Source: Novosphingobium resinovorum (GTDB lineage Bacteria > Pseudomonadota > Alphaproteobacteria > Sphingomonadales > Sphingomonadaceae). From it: a stretch of 64,000 nt of DNA. Made by a program: the position numbers and the translations under genes. The notes beneath the pieces are model-generated. The model did not search any database. It had not been told where the DNA came from and saw nothing but the letters and a program-made list of their open reading frames with translations. Shown in pieces: positions 1-9,425 of this stretch. The DNA lies in contig NZ_CP017075.1 in NCBI RefSeq assembly GCF_001742225.1, positions 2,542,001 to 2,606,000 on the forward strand, written 5' to 3'. Within the stretch, counting starts at the first letter, position 1, and every line of letters starts with the position of its first letter.

Positions 1-1
1 T

Positions 2-1240
2 CAGGCGCCGCACACATTGCGTGTCTTGGCGATATGCCTTCTTGCCGTTCCTCTGATCCAGCTCATACCGCTGCCGCCATCCATCTGGAAGCAGTTGCCC
101 GGTCGCGACCTGTTGATTACTTCGCTCGAACTTGTCGGGCATGAAGATGATTTTCGTCCGATCACTGTGTCAGTCGCCCGCACATCGCTCAGCTTGATCG
201 GACTGATCCCGCTGATGGCCGCCTTGGTAGTGGGCTATTCGTTTCAGCGCGAAAGCCGGGACCGCCTGCTTCAGCTTCTGGTCGTGATGGGCTGGGTGCA
301 GCTTGCCTTCGGCGCGATCAGCCTCGCCACCGGCGCCAACACCACCCTTTTCGAATCGGATCATGCCTCCGGAATGTTGCGCGGGCTCTTCGCGAACAAG
401 AACTCGACCGGCCTGTTCTTGGATGTCGCACTGATCGGCGCGATGGGCCTGTTGTTCGCAAAGGCGGGGGCTCGTCATTCCTGGGGCTACGCCGCCTGGG
501 TCAGCGTTATCATTTTCCCCGTGGCAATCATTCTTACGGTATCGCGCTCGGCGATGGTTCTGCTGGCGGTCGTCGCGGTTGCAGGACTTGGGCTGGCTTT
601 CGTCAGGGCGGCACGCAAGACCGAGCCCGGCGGAATTTCCGCCGGGCGCTTGAAGGCGCTGATTGGAGGAGTCGTGCTGGCGTGCACGATCGGGGGTCTG
701 GTCGTGACAGCCGGAATGGGTCAGGGCAGAATCGAAAGGTCGCTCGTGCGCTTTGCCGATCTGCAAGACGGGCGGGCGGGAATCTGGGCAGACGCCCTGA
801 CGAGCGCAAGCCACTTCTGGCCGGTCGGCGCCGGGATGGGAACCTTCGACGAGGTCTTCCAAGTCGATGAATCGCTTGAAAGAGTGCGCGCAGGCCGCGC
901 CGGCCGCGCGCACAACGAGTATCTGGAAATCGCGATCGAAACTGGTGTTATCGGCATCGGAGCAATTTTGTACTTCGCGGCGCTACATCTCATCGCCTGC
1001 ATCAAGGCTATTCGTCACCGAAACGCAATATACGCGGTTGCTGCATTTGCAGGCCTCTTGTGCATTGCAGCACAAAGCGTCTTGGACTATCCGATGAGGT
1101 CAGCGGCGATGCTCCCCGTCGCCGGATTACTTTTGGCGCTCTTTTGGGGAGCTGTGCCTGATCGAAATATAGTCCGGCGTCCCCTCACGAACACGGATCA
1201 AGACAGCGCTCGACGTCCTACATTACGCACCTTGCCTTAG
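2..1240 (+). CDS. O-antigen ligase/polymerase-like membrane protein (5' partial)
   Basis: The reading frame is open to the window edge, so the true start lies upstream; a TTG at 17 is available but the frame continues before it. About 412 residues are visible. The protein is very hydrophobic with many predicted membrane helices, and a central stretch around residues 250-310 (containing RAGIWADAL, GAGMGTF and AHNEYLEIAIETG) is the periplasmic-loop signature of the Wzy_C / O-antigen ligase family. Such proteins polymerise or transfer lipid-linked oligosaccharide repeats on the periplasmic face. It is followed 113 bp later by the Wzz/autokinase gene, which supports a role in exopolysaccharide polymerisation. 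Ligase and polymerase cannot be told apart from sequence alone. A second protein of this type is encoded at 6158-7393. Confidence 0.8.
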   Translation, partial: QAPHTLRVLAICLLAVPLIQLIPLPPSIWKQLPGRDLLITSLELVGHEDDFRPITVSVARTSLSLIGLIPLMAALVVGYSFQRESRDRLLQLLVVMGWVQLAFGAISLATGANTTLFESDHASGMLRGLFANKNSTGLFLDVALIGAMGLLFAKAGARHSWGYAAWVSVIIFPVAIILTVSRSAMVLLAVVAVAGLGLAFVRAARKTEPGGISAGRLKALIGGVVLACTIGGLVVTAGMGQGRIERSLVRFADLQDGRAGIWADALTSASHFWPVGAGMGTFDEVFQVDESLERVRAGRAGRAHNEYLEIAIETGVIGIGAILYFAALHLIACIKAIRHRNAIYAVAAFAGLLCIAAQSVLDYPMRSAAMLPVAGLLLALFWGAVPDRNIVRRPLTNTDQDSARRPTLRTLP

Positions 1241-1353
1241 TGAGGCGACTTGCTAACACGAGTGTGGAACGAGAAATTTCGGCCTAGGTTAGTCCAAAAA
1301 TGCCGCGCTGGGGTATCGGACGCCCAAGGTCAACCAGATGGGAATGAACGAAT

Positions 1354-3567
1354 ATGGCGACTGTACACCCGGCAGAAGAAAGCCAGTGGGAGGGTGAAGG
1401 TCACACTCGACAGGGCACAGCTGTCGTCGAGGAAAACGGCATTTTGGGTATCGACCTGCAGCGCGTCGTCGTTCTGATTCGTCGCAATATCGTTGTCATC
1501 GGCGCGATCGTTGTGGGCTGCCTGATCCTTGGCATCATCGCGACCTTGCTGCGCTCACCGCTCTATACCACGAACAGTTCGGTGCTTGTCGAAGACAGTG
1601 CTGCACCGATCATCCAGAATTCCGATCTGCAACCGGTGAACAGCGCCTCCGACACCGAGCGCTTCATCCAGACGCAGATTGAAGTCATCAGCAGCCGCCA
1701 GCTCGCCCTTCAGGTCGTCGATCGCCTCAAGCTAGCGGACAACGAAGGTCTTTACGAGAACGTCGGAGCGGGCATGCCACAGCTCGACGACTTACCGGGC
1801 CGTCCCGACAAGAAGGCGCTGAGTAAGCATCGCAGGGAAGCCGCCGCGACGTTGCTAAGCAAGAGCCTCGTCGTCATGTCGCCCGCCGACACCCGCGTGA
1901 TCAACATCAGCTTCACCAGCCGGTCTCCGGCATTTTCGGCCGAAGTTGCAGATGCTTTCGCCGAAGCGTTCATGCAGTCCGGGCTGGATCGCAAGTTCCA
2001 GAGTTCGGCATATGCACGCACGTTCCTGCGTGATCAGCTTCAGGACGCACGTGTGCGCCTTCAGCAGTCGGAACAGGATCTCAATCGCTATGCCAGCGCA
2101 GCGGGCCTGATCCGTCAGTCGGGCGTGGTGGATGGTAACGCGAGCGAATCCGCATTGTCGATTACCAATGAAACCCTGGTCCAGCTGAATACCGCCCTGG
2201 CGACCGCCACCGTTGAACGGATCGCCGCGCAGAATCGCTGGGAATCGATCGCGAACGAGAAGATCACCAACATTCCTGAAGTTCTCGGCAACACGACGGT
2301 CGCACAGCTGCTGCGCGATTCCGCCTCGCTGGAAGCACAGCTCGCGCAGGAACGCGCCAAGCACCTTGAGGATTACCCGAGCGTTCAGGCACTCTCCGCC
2401 CAGGTCCGGGAGCTTAACGGGCGCATTCAGGCCGTCGGCAACTCCATCAAGCGCTCCGTGGGTCTCAATTTCGAAGTAGCCAAGCAGAAAGAGGACACGC
2501 TCAAGGCGCAAGTCGCCGAACTGCAGGGTGCTGCCATCCACGAGCAGGATCGAGGCGTTCAGTACCAGCTCCTCAAGCGCGTAGCCGACACCAACCGCGC
2601 GACTTATGACGCGCTCCTCCAGCGCTACAATGAACTAAGCGTCTCGGCCGGCTCGCTGTCCAACAACATTTCCATCATCGATCGTGCAAAAATCCCGACG
2701 CAGCCGAGTTCTCCCAACCTGCCGCTGAACATCCTTGTTTCGCTGCTGGCCGGACTTGGCATTGCCGCGATCTACGTCATTGTACGGGATTACTTCGACG
2801 ATACGATCCGGTCGCCTGACGACGTGGAAGCGAAGTTTGGGCTGCCGTTGCTGGGCCTGATCCCGCGCGAGGCGGATATCGACAATGCGATGTCGAACTC
2901 GCGGTCTTCGCTGGTCGAATCCTACCGAAGCCTTGTCACCAACATGATGTACTCGCTTCCTGGCGGCCTGCCGCAGGTTTTGGCGGTCACCAGCGCGACG
3001 GAATCGGTGGGCAAGTCCACGACCTGCCAGGTTGTCGCATCCGACATCGCCAGCCTTGGCAAAAGAGTTCTGCTCATCGATGCCGACTTGCGCCGGCCGA
3101 CCGCGCACAAGCGCATCATTGACGCAAACGAGCAGGGCCTTACCGCGATCCTGGCAAACGTGGCATCGTTCGACCAAGTCGTTCAGCGCTCCGGCGTCGA
3201 ACACCTCGACGTGCTCACGGCGCTGCCGATGAATCAGCAGCCCAGCCAGTTGCTGGCCGGCCCCCGACTGCATTTGCTGATGGAAGAGGTAAGGGCGAAG
3301 TACGATTGTGTGATCGTCGATTGTCCGCCGATGCTCGGGCTTTCGGATAGCGCGATGATCGCGAACCACGTCGATGCTGTGCTGATGGTCGTGTCATCCG
3401 ACGGCTTCCGCCGCGGTGCCGTCAAGGGCGCCTTGCGCCGGCTCAACCTAGTTCGCGCCAAGGTAGCGGGAATGGTGCTCACCAAGTTCGATCCCCAGTC
3501 CGCCGATGGCGAGTATGCATACTACGGCTACCAGTACTACAGCTACGGATCGCACTCAGAGAGCTGA
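1354..3567 (+). CDS. Polysaccharide co-polymerase / BY-type tyrosine autokinase (Wzc/GumC-like)
   Basis: A 737-residue inner-membrane protein that controls chain length and export of exopolysaccharide. The N-terminal Wzz domain begins with a membrane helix near residues 40-62, followed by a long coiled-coil periplasmic part and a second helix near 452-475. The cytoplasmic kinase domain carries a Walker A motif (ATESVGKST, about 548-556), a Walker A' motif (LLIDADLRRP, about 573) and a Walker B motif (CVIVDCPP, about 652). The C-terminus is a tyrosine cluster (YAYYGYQYYSYG), the usual autophosphorylation tail. The ATG at 1354 was chosen because the N-terminal cytoplasmic segment before the first helix is a typical length; the ribosome site is weak. 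It sits between polymerase-like and export genes in one direction, as expected for a Wzy-dependent pathway. Confidence 0.93.
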   Translation: MATVHPAEESQWEGEGHTRQGTAVVEENGILGIDLQRVVVLIRRNIVVIGAIVVGCLILGIIATLLRSPLYTTNSSVLVEDSAAPIIQNSDLQPVNSASDTERFIQTQIEVISSRQLALQVVDRLKLADNEGLYENVGAGMPQLDDLPGRPDKKALSKHRREAAATLLSKSLVVMSPADTRVINISFTSRSPAFSAEVADAFAEAFMQSGLDRKFQSSAYARTFLRDQLQDARVRLQQSEQDLNRYASAAGLIRQSGVVDGNASESALSITNETLVQLNTALATATVERIAAQNRWESIANEKITNIPEVLGNTTVAQLLRDSASLEAQLAQERAKHLEDYPSVQALSAQVRELNGRIQAVGNSIKRSVGLNFEVAKQKEDTLKAQVAELQGAAIHEQDRGVQYQLLKRVADTNRATYDALLQRYNELSVSAGSLSNNISIIDRAKIPTQPSSPNLPLNILVSLLAGLGIAAIYVIVRDYFDDTIRSPDDVEAKFGLPLLGLIPREADIDNAMSNSRSSLVESYRSLVTNMMYSLPGGLPQVLAVTSATESVGKSTTCQVVASDIASLGKRVLLIDADLRRPTAHKRIIDANEQGLTAILANVASFDQVVQRSGVEHLDVLTALPMNQQPSQLLAGPRLHLLMEEVRAKYDCVIVDCPPMLGLSDSAMIANHVDAVLMVVSSDGFRRGAVKGALRRLNLVRAKVAGMVLTKFDPQSADGEYAYYGYQYYSYGSHSES

Positions 3568-3572
3568 ATGGC

Positions 3573-4727
3573 ATGAGCGCCAACACAGCTCCTCGATGGC
3601 ACCGGTCCGCATGGATGGCGTTTTGCCTGGTCGCAGCCATTCCGGTCTGCGTGGTCGAATTCGATCGGGCGGCCCGGAACAGCCCCGCTTTCGCCGCTCT
3701 GGTGCCTGAGCCGTTTCGCTACTTTGCCTTGGGACCATTGGAAGACATGGCAATCGCGCAGGGACGAACGGATGATGCCGTAGCATTCGCGCGCAAAAGG
3801 CTGCGCAAAGGGCCGATCCCGATCGAAAACCATTCCGCCCTGCTGCGCGCATTGATAAGGGACGGCGACACCGAGGCGGTGCCCTCGGTGTTGCAGGTCG
3901 CAGCCTCAAGGGGCTGGCGCGACACGCCGGTACAGACATTGACGGCGCAGGCGGCGATCGCCGGTGAGGAGCCAACGATTGCCGCGCAGCGGCTGTTCGC
4001 GATCGCCTCGGCCAAGCAAAGCCGGCTGCCTTATCAGAGCGACAGCGTCAGGCAGCTCATGGCTGCTCCGGGAGTTGCGGACCTATACGGTGCACAGCTC
4101 GCCGCCGTTCCGGCCGAGGCCGAAAGCTTCATGGCCTATGCCGATGGTGAACTGTCGGAAGTGACTTATCGGACCGTTCTGGCAGGCTATCGCCGCGCCG
4201 GCGGCCATCTTGATTGTGCCGCGGTGCTGAATATCGCCGAGGAACGACTTGCCCGCCCTGACCTTGGCGCAGCGACCGCTCTGTGGGACGCGACCTGCCG
4301 CGACGGGAACTCTCATGCCGAGCGGGACAAGATCGCCTTCACCGATCCGGCCAGTGTGAACCTTTACAACTGGCGATACGATAGCATCACCGACGTGTCC
4401 CGAACTGCTTCCGGCTGGAGCCTTTCGTTTCAAAATCCGAGCGCGCGGGCACGGACATTGGGAACGAAGCTGTTCGATGCCCGCCCAGGCACCCTCACGG
4501 TGTGGCTCCGGGAAGGGCGGACTGACGCCATTCTGATCGCCGAAGTAGCTTGCCCAACGGGCGATGGCGGCAAGACGGCCGTCATCGGCAGCTATGGCCT
4601 TTCGCGCGGCGCGCCGATTTCGTTCACCGTGCCGAGCGGATGCGACCACCAATACCTGAGGCTCTTGGCCCCGCCGCAGTCGAGCGGCCAAGATTTGACG
4701 ATCGGCATCCACCAGAAGTCAACTTAG
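3573..4727 (+). CDS. Membrane-anchored protein of unknown function in the exopolysaccharide operon
   Basis: 384 residues, starting only 5 bp after the autokinase stop with a GAGAG just upstream, so almost certainly co-translated with it. One N-terminal hydrophobic segment (about residues 13-30) predicts a membrane anchor with the rest periplasmic. Residues 60-200 are alanine-rich helical pairs that look like degenerate TPR repeats. The C-terminal third (about 245-384) is beta-rich with conserved-looking tryptophans and cysteines (for example NLYNWRYDSI and the paired Cys near 330 and 360). I do not recognise the family. By position it may be a periplasmic accessory of polymerisation or export; this is inference only. 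Confidence 0.8.
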   Translation: MSANTAPRWHRSAWMAFCLVAAIPVCVVEFDRAARNSPAFAALVPEPFRYFALGPLEDMAIAQGRTDDAVAFARKRLRKGPIPIENHSALLRALIRDGDTEAVPSVLQVAASRGWRDTPVQTLTAQAAIAGEEPTIAAQRLFAIASAKQSRLPYQSDSVRQLMAAPGVADLYGAQLAAVPAEAESFMAYADGELSEVTYRTVLAGYRRAGGHLDCAAVLNIAEERLARPDLGAATALWDATCRDGNSHAERDKIAFTDPASVNLYNWRYDSITDVSRTASGWSLSFQNPSARARTLGTKLFDARPGTLTVWLREGRTDAILIAEVACPTGDGGKTAVIGSYGLSRGAPISFTVPSGCDHQYLRLLAPPQSSGQDLTIGIHQKST

Positions 4728-4959
4728 TAAAATGGACGGAGGTTACCTGCTGTCCGACACGACGCGCCATTCCCGTTTTGATGAGGCTAGCGCCTCCTGG
4801 TGCCGAACACTGGACGAGGCGCTTGCCGCTGATGTGTGGACGCATGAAGCTGGAAAAGGCGTCCAAACGGGCTGAAGGGACTGGGCCACCAAATGTCACC
4901 GCCGCACGCCGCAGGCGTCCGGTTTTTGCGATTTTCGCTATCTTAGACAGAGAGAGATT

Positions 4960-6156
4960 GTGGGCATACCAACGGGAAGCGGTAAGCGCATAGCTTCATT
5001 GGATGGTCTGCGGGGGCTGGCGGCCATGTCAGTTGTCGGCGAGCATGCGATGCTCGTTTTCCCGGTTTTCTGGGCCGCATTTGCAGCACGCTCCTGGGGG
5101 GCGTTCGATGGCCCGACATGGGTGGGGGTTGTGGCCTTCACGCCCTTAAAGATATTCTGGTCCGGGGGCGCAGCGGTTTCTATCTTCTTCGTCCTGAGCG
5201 GCGCCGTGCTTAGCTTGCCGTTCCATGGCGGCAAGACCATCGGCATAGGCAAATACGCCTTAAAGCGAATGGTTCGACTTTATCCGGTCTATTTCGTGGG
5301 CCTACTCAGCGCGTACATCCTCTATCAGATCGTCGGAGACACCAATGATCCACAGACAAGCGCATGGTTCCAGCGCAATTGGCATGTCGATATCGACACA
5401 CGCGATTGGGCTCGTGCGCTTCTGTTTATGAAAAGTGATTTCCTTCAGTTGAATTCGCCTCTGTGGAGCATCATACATGAAGCGCGGATTTCGATCCTGT
5501 TCCCGGCGCTCATGTTCGCTTATCGCCGTAATCGCTTCCTCACTCTTTCCGGATCTCTTGCCATTAGCGCTTGCGCTATCATATTTAGGCTTAAGTTCCC
5601 GAACGCAGGGTCGGATATCGCGAATCTTTCCGATACCGTTTCGGTGGTCTGGTTGTTCATGGCCGGCGCATGGATCGCGGAAAGCAGAGAGCGAATCGAA
5701 TCGGCTTTCGAATATGTTAGCGCTGCGCCAGCATTTTTATTGATCCTGGTGACAATATTGCTTCTGACAGCAGGATTTATCACACCGTCTCCGTTTTATG
5801 TGTCCTATTTCACTACGCGAGGCGGCGCGATATTGGCTGTCGTTCTCGCCATATCCGGCCACAAGGCGTTCAATTTTCTTGAGAGCAGAAAGAATGATTG
5901 GCTCGGCTACGTATCCTACTCTTTGTATTCATGCCACTTCCCGATTATCTATTGCGTCGTAAAGCTGGCTGACTGGACGCCGCTGTATGTGTCGGTTTTG
6001 GCAGGGTGCGCGATTGCTTTGATTGCGGCGCTGATACTTTGCCGCACTATCGAGGCCTGGTCGCTCAGAGCGTCGCAAGCTTTCCGCTTCGACAAGACCG
6101 CGTCTTCGGCCTTGCAAGAGGCTGATGTCGCCTCGCCTTTAAGTATTGGTTCCTGA
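4960..6156 (+). CDS. Acyltransferase family 3 membrane protein (OafA/NodX-like)
   Basis: 398 residues beginning at a GTG preceded by AGAGAGAG. The N-terminus has the family hallmark: RIASLDGLRGLAAMSVVGEH (about residues 9-28), in which the arginine and histidine are the conserved family residues. About ten membrane helices follow, including a C-terminal CHFPIIY segment. Such enzymes transfer acetyl or other acyl groups onto sugars of polysaccharides at the inner membrane. Its place between the autokinase and a second polymerase-like gene makes decoration of the exopolysaccharide the likely role. The 232 bp before it hold no recognisable gene and may carry its own promoter. Confidence 0.88.
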   Translation: MGIPTGSGKRIASLDGLRGLAAMSVVGEHAMLVFPVFWAAFAARSWGAFDGPTWVGVVAFTPLKIFWSGGAAVSIFFVLSGAVLSLPFHGGKTIGIGKYALKRMVRLYPVYFVGLLSAYILYQIVGDTNDPQTSAWFQRNWHVDIDTRDWARALLFMKSDFLQLNSPLWSIIHEARISILFPALMFAYRRNRFLTLSGSLAISACAIIFRLKFPNAGSDIANLSDTVSVVWLFMAGAWIAESRERIESAFEYVSAAPAFLLILVTILLLTAGFITPSPFYVSYFTTRGGAILAVVLAISGHKAFNFLESRKNDWLGYVSYSLYSCHFPIIYCVVKLADWTPLYVSVLAGCAIALIAALILCRTIEAWSLRASQAFRFDKTASSALQEADVASPLSIGS

Positions 6157-6157
6157 G

Positions 6158-7393
6158 ATGAATTTGCGAAAACTTGCATTCCTGTATCTTGCGACTTTCG
6201 CTTGGAGTGCGCTTCGAATCGGCCCGGCTACGTTGTTCGACAGCCTGTCGATCGTACTCTTTCCTGTGATGGGATATTCATATTTGCAATATCTGCACCA
6301 AGGTGGAACGCGCGGGAACAGAATGCCTGTGGTCGCAATCGTCAGTTCGTTGCTGATGATGATGGCGACCTTGCTGTCGTCCTTGGTGGCAACGGACCTG
6401 GAGTCGAATCTCTTCAAGGGTTTCTTCGTCGGCATCACGCTGGCGCTCACGGCCCTGAACATCTATTTTATCTTTGCCGGGCGAATCATTGCTCCGAAGC
6501 TGGCCTTTGAAGCCCTTGTCCTGTCTGCCACGCTGCACAGCCTGTGTGTGATCGCACAGGGTCAGTTCGGTCTTTTCCTGCAATTGTCTTCCCAGGAGTG
6601 GCAGGGATGGTCGCGCGCGACTGGCTTGGCGGAGCATCCCATTGAGGCAGGGATGAGCACGGCTGTTGGAATCCTCTGCGCGGTACACTTGCTGTTCGAC
6701 AACCCCGGCACGGCAAGGCGCTTTCTGCTGCTGGTCGCTGCCACGGCAATATGCCTGATTTCTTTGACGTACAGCGCATCGTTGACCGCCGGGTTCGGAC
6801 TGTTGACGGCGCTTCTTATCCAAGCTCTTGTGGCACGACGCGCGCATTGGCTTTTTGGGGTTGTGCCGGCCCTGCTGCTGGTACTGAGCGTTGTGCTTCC
6901 GTACATTAGCGATAGCCAGCTCGGTAATCGCCTGTCTACTTTGGCGCAGACCGGCGGCAATTATGGTACTGTGCAGTCGCGATCCAAACAGATAGTTTTG
7001 GCGATCTCGAAAATTGATGCTCCGTCGGCTCTTATAGGCAAGAGCTTTGACATGCAGACAACCCCAATGGGGATGGAAATCCATAATGGATTCGTTGCGG
7101 CACTTTACTATTTTGGTCTGCTTGGATTTATCAGTCAGTTGATGCTGATTGTCTTTTCCATAAGACGCGCGACGCATCAAAGGTGGCTTGCCCTCAAGGG
7201 GACATTCTTTGGTATTTTGATAGTGTTTGCGACAGGTTACCTGACGGGGCCGGGCCTTTCCCGGCGCAGCGTCTGGGTTCCCATCCTGCTGGTCGCCGCC
7301 ATGCCGGTGGTAACGCCGCCGCTGCGGTTGCCACAGAGGCGGGGCCGGGGGCGGGGCTTTGGCAATGCCGCGGAAATTCAAGTCGAGGGTTGA
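6158..7393 (+). CDS. Second O-antigen polymerase/ligase-like membrane protein
   Basis: 411 residues from an ATG at 6158, one base after the preceding stop (TGAgATG), which argues for translational coupling; a TTG at 6146 would overlap the upstream gene and is less likely. The protein is highly hydrophobic with roughly ten to twelve helices and a larger polar loop around residues 250-310 (containing SRSKQIVLAI and GMEIHNGFVAALYYFG) resembling the Wzy_C loop with its histidine. It lacks a strong family signature, so polymerase versus ligase is open. Having two such genes in one locus suggests one for chain polymerisation and another for transfer or attachment. Confidence 0.75.
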   Translation: MNLRKLAFLYLATFAWSALRIGPATLFDSLSIVLFPVMGYSYLQYLHQGGTRGNRMPVVAIVSSLLMMMATLLSSLVATDLESNLFKGFFVGITLALTALNIYFIFAGRIIAPKLAFEALVLSATLHSLCVIAQGQFGLFLQLSSQEWQGWSRATGLAEHPIEAGMSTAVGILCAVHLLFDNPGTARRFLLLVAATAICLISLTYSASLTAGFGLLTALLIQALVARRAHWLFGVVPALLLVLSVVLPYISDSQLGNRLSTLAQTGGNYGTVQSRSKQIVLAISKIDAPSALIGKSFDMQTTPMGMEIHNGFVAALYYFGLLGFISQLMLIVFSIRRATHQRWLALKGTFFGILIVFATGYLTGPGLSRRSVWVPILLVAAMPVVTPPLRLPQRRGRGRGFGNAAEIQVEG

Positions 7394-7469
7394 TCTGCGC
7401 AAGCCTAACGGTCAAACACTTTATTGACAGGCTACGGAAAAATCCGTGCCCGGTTGGAGATTTTACGCA

Positions 7470-8180
7470 GTGCATCGAACGCAAACCTTCGCTGGACTTC
7501 TAACTTTCGGTGCAGTCCTGGTACTGGGTGGCTGCGCGTCGTTTTCCACCAAGGAAGCAGCGATTCCTGCCGGTAGCGCGGCTTACGAGGCCATCAGACT
7601 CGCCGACGTGCCGCCGCCGGACCAGTACCTACTGGCCCCTGCCGATGAGCTCCAGATGCGCGTCTTCGGCGAGCCGGAGTTGAGTTTCGAAAAGATCAGG
7701 GTCGACCAGCTCGGGAACCTACAGGTTCCGCTGATCGGGCAAATCAAGGTTGCAGACCGTACCGTTCCCGACGTGACGGCCGAGATCAAGAACAAGCTCG
7801 GCAATCGCTTCCTCAAGGACCCGAAGGTTAACCTTTCAGTGGTGGAACAGGCACCGCGGTACGTTACCGTCGAAGGCCAAGTCGAGCAGCCCGGCATATT
7901 CGAGATGAACCGCGATCTCACCTTGTTGTCCGCGATCGCCATGGCGCGCAGCACGACCGACGTCGCCAAGATCGATCAGGTCATCGTGCTTCGCACCGTG
8001 AATGGCCAACAGATGGCGGCGCGCTTCGATCTTCGCGACATCCGTGGCGGGGCAGCTCCCAATCCGCTGCTGCGTGACGGCGATATCGTCACGGTCGGCT
8101 ATTCTTCCGCCGCAGGGTTCTGGCAAGGCGTGTTGAAGGCGGCGCCGTTCGTCAACGCATTCGTTTTGGCAAGCCGTTGA
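7470..8180 (+). CDS. Polysaccharide export outer-membrane lipoprotein (Wza/GumB-like)
   Basis: 236 residues from a GTG at 7470, chosen because GGAG at 7456-7459 lies at the right distance and the resulting N-terminus is a clean lipoprotein signal (hydrophobic run ending VLGGC). A GTG at 7446 in frame is the alternative. The polysaccharide export domain covers about residues 45-130 (YLLAPADELQMRVFGEPEL) and an SLBB domain follows (about 132-185, with VEGQVEQPGIFEM). It is shorter than E. coli Wza, which has additional SLBB repeats and a C-terminal helix, and is closer in size to GumB. It forms the outer-membrane channel partner of the autokinase at 1354. Confidence 0.93.
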   Translation: MHRTQTFAGLLTFGAVLVLGGCASFSTKEAAIPAGSAAYEAIRLADVPPPDQYLLAPADELQMRVFGEPELSFEKIRVDQLGNLQVPLIGQIKVADRTVPDVTAEIKNKLGNRFLKDPKVNLSVVEQAPRYVTVEGQVEQPGIFEMNRDLTLLSAIAMARSTTDVAKIDQVIVLRTVNGQQMAARFDLRDIRGGAAPNPLLRDGDIVTVGYSSAAGFWQGVLKAAPFVNAFVLASR

Positions 8181-8189
8181 TATCCGACT

Positions 8190-8218
8190 CTGGCGGAGAG
8201 GACAATGTCCTCCGCCAG
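8190..8218. terminator. Candidate bidirectional terminator hairpin
   Basis: An inverted repeat (CTGGCGGA ... TCCGCCAG, continuing inward through GGACA/TGTCC with a two-base bulge) lies between the convergent export gene (ends 8180) and the GH16-like gene (ends 8241). There is no long T run on either side, so it is a likely but unproven terminator. Confidence 0.5.
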
Positions 8219-8240
8219 CGTCAGGATTTACGGAAAGTGC

Positions 8241-9197
8241 CTAATGCACCAGATTGCTGGCGGAACTCTTCTGCCAGACATTGACCGAGCGTACTTTGAT
8301 CGGGGTGGATTTGCCCGCCCCGACCAGCAGCACCAAGTGCGACTGGTCGATCACGCCGAAGGCGAATGGCGACTTGGCCAGCGTTAATGGAGTGGTCCGC
8401 TTGGGAACGAAACGTTCCCATGTCGGCGATGGACCAACTTGTCGCCCGTCATAATAGAACCGGATCGAGCCACTTCTGGCGTCGCTCGCCGGAACCCACA
8501 ACATGCCGATCTTGTGGAAATCGGTCGTCCGCTCGTCCGGCCGCAGCGGAACACGCCCGCCCTTCACGACCTGGCAATAGTGCGCCTTGGGGCATGACTT
8601 GTCGTAGTGACCGAACCAATCGTGCACGGCCGCGCCATAGGCATGATCGCCGGATGCAAGGTGATGCTCCAGCATGTCGACCTCGATACTATGGTGGAAA
8701 CCTGCTGGTTGGCCTGACCACTGATAGCCCGGCATTTTGAACACGCCCTCCGCCCCCAGCGCCCATACCGATGGCCAGCCGGTGGACTGCTCCACCTTAT
8801 CAGCATCGTACGCGACTTCGACCTCGATATAGGCCCCGCCGCCGAACGCCGTGCCGACGAATTGCGTACATTTTGCATTGGCGCATGCAGCGGACGTCAT
8901 GGCGCCGTTGTTGCCGCTTGCGATCGCAATGCCGTTTTCGATCGATATGGATGGAATCTCGCGCCTGAAGAACAGGTTCGAAACGTAGAATTCGTACCCG
9001 CTGGCGTATGTCCGGCCGACATCCACCGCAGAGTTGTCGAACCGGGCGACGGAGAATGTCCGCTGGGCATAGCCGGCCTGCCTCGCAGGTGCGGGAGGAG
9101 CGGCTTCCACAGGTTCTGCCACCCAGGCTGTCGCGCCTAGAACGGCCAGCCACGAAAGGGAAGACCCTGCGAATGCGGTTTTGAGACGTTTAAACAT
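8241..9197 (-). CDS. Secreted GH16-like (concanavalin-fold) protein, possible polysaccharide lyase/hydrolase
   Basis: 318 residues with a signal peptide (about 1-32, cleavage after VEA). The fold looks like a GH16/laminarinase beta-jelly-roll: WPSVWAL near 140, the motif EVDMLE near 172-177 that matches the ExDxxE catalytic pattern of GH16, and DFHKIGMLWVP ... IRFYYDGRQVG in the last third, typical of GH16 strands. It faces the exopolysaccharide operon across a shared terminator. Enzymes of this type trim or release the polymer made by neighbouring genes. Substrate cannot be read from sequence. Three cysteine pairs could stabilise it in the periplasm or outside the cell. Confidence 0.7.
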   Translation of the reverse strand: MFKRLKTAFAGSSLSWLAVLGATAWVAEPVEAAPPAPARQAGYAQRTFSVARFDNSAVDVGRTYASGYEFYVSNLFFRREIPSISIENGIAIASGNNGAMTSAACANAKCTQFVGTAFGGGAYIEVEVAYDADKVEQSTGWPSVWALGAEGVFKMPGYQWSGQPAGFHHSIEVDMLEHHLASGDHAYGAAVHDWFGHYDKSCPKAHYCQVVKGGRVPLRPDERTTDFHKIGMLWVPASDARSGSIRFYYDGRQVGPSPTWERFVPKRTTPLTLAKSPFAFGVIDQSHLVLLVGAGKSTPIKVRSVNVWQKSSASNLVH

Positions 9198-9425
9198 CAG
9201 CGGCTGCCTAACTCCTGATCCTTAGGGGCGGCCCGTCGATGCAAGACCGCCAGAGGCGATTCTGCGGCACCACACATGAACCCAGTCTTTCCCCGCGGAC
9301 GCCTGGCCCGAATCCGCAAGCTGGACACCTCGAAAAACTCGTGGCGTCTGAGGGGGTGAAGTGACTCATGTGTGGACCTCGGGTAATCGCGGTTGTCAGG
9401 CGAACTGAGAAACTGACCCCCCGTG

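Noticed and set aside
9198..9425. Possible additional insertion-sequence end between the GH16-like gene and the decayed element
   Set aside because: The sequence GGCGAACTGAGAAACTGACC looked like an element terminus, but no partner repeat or transposase was found.
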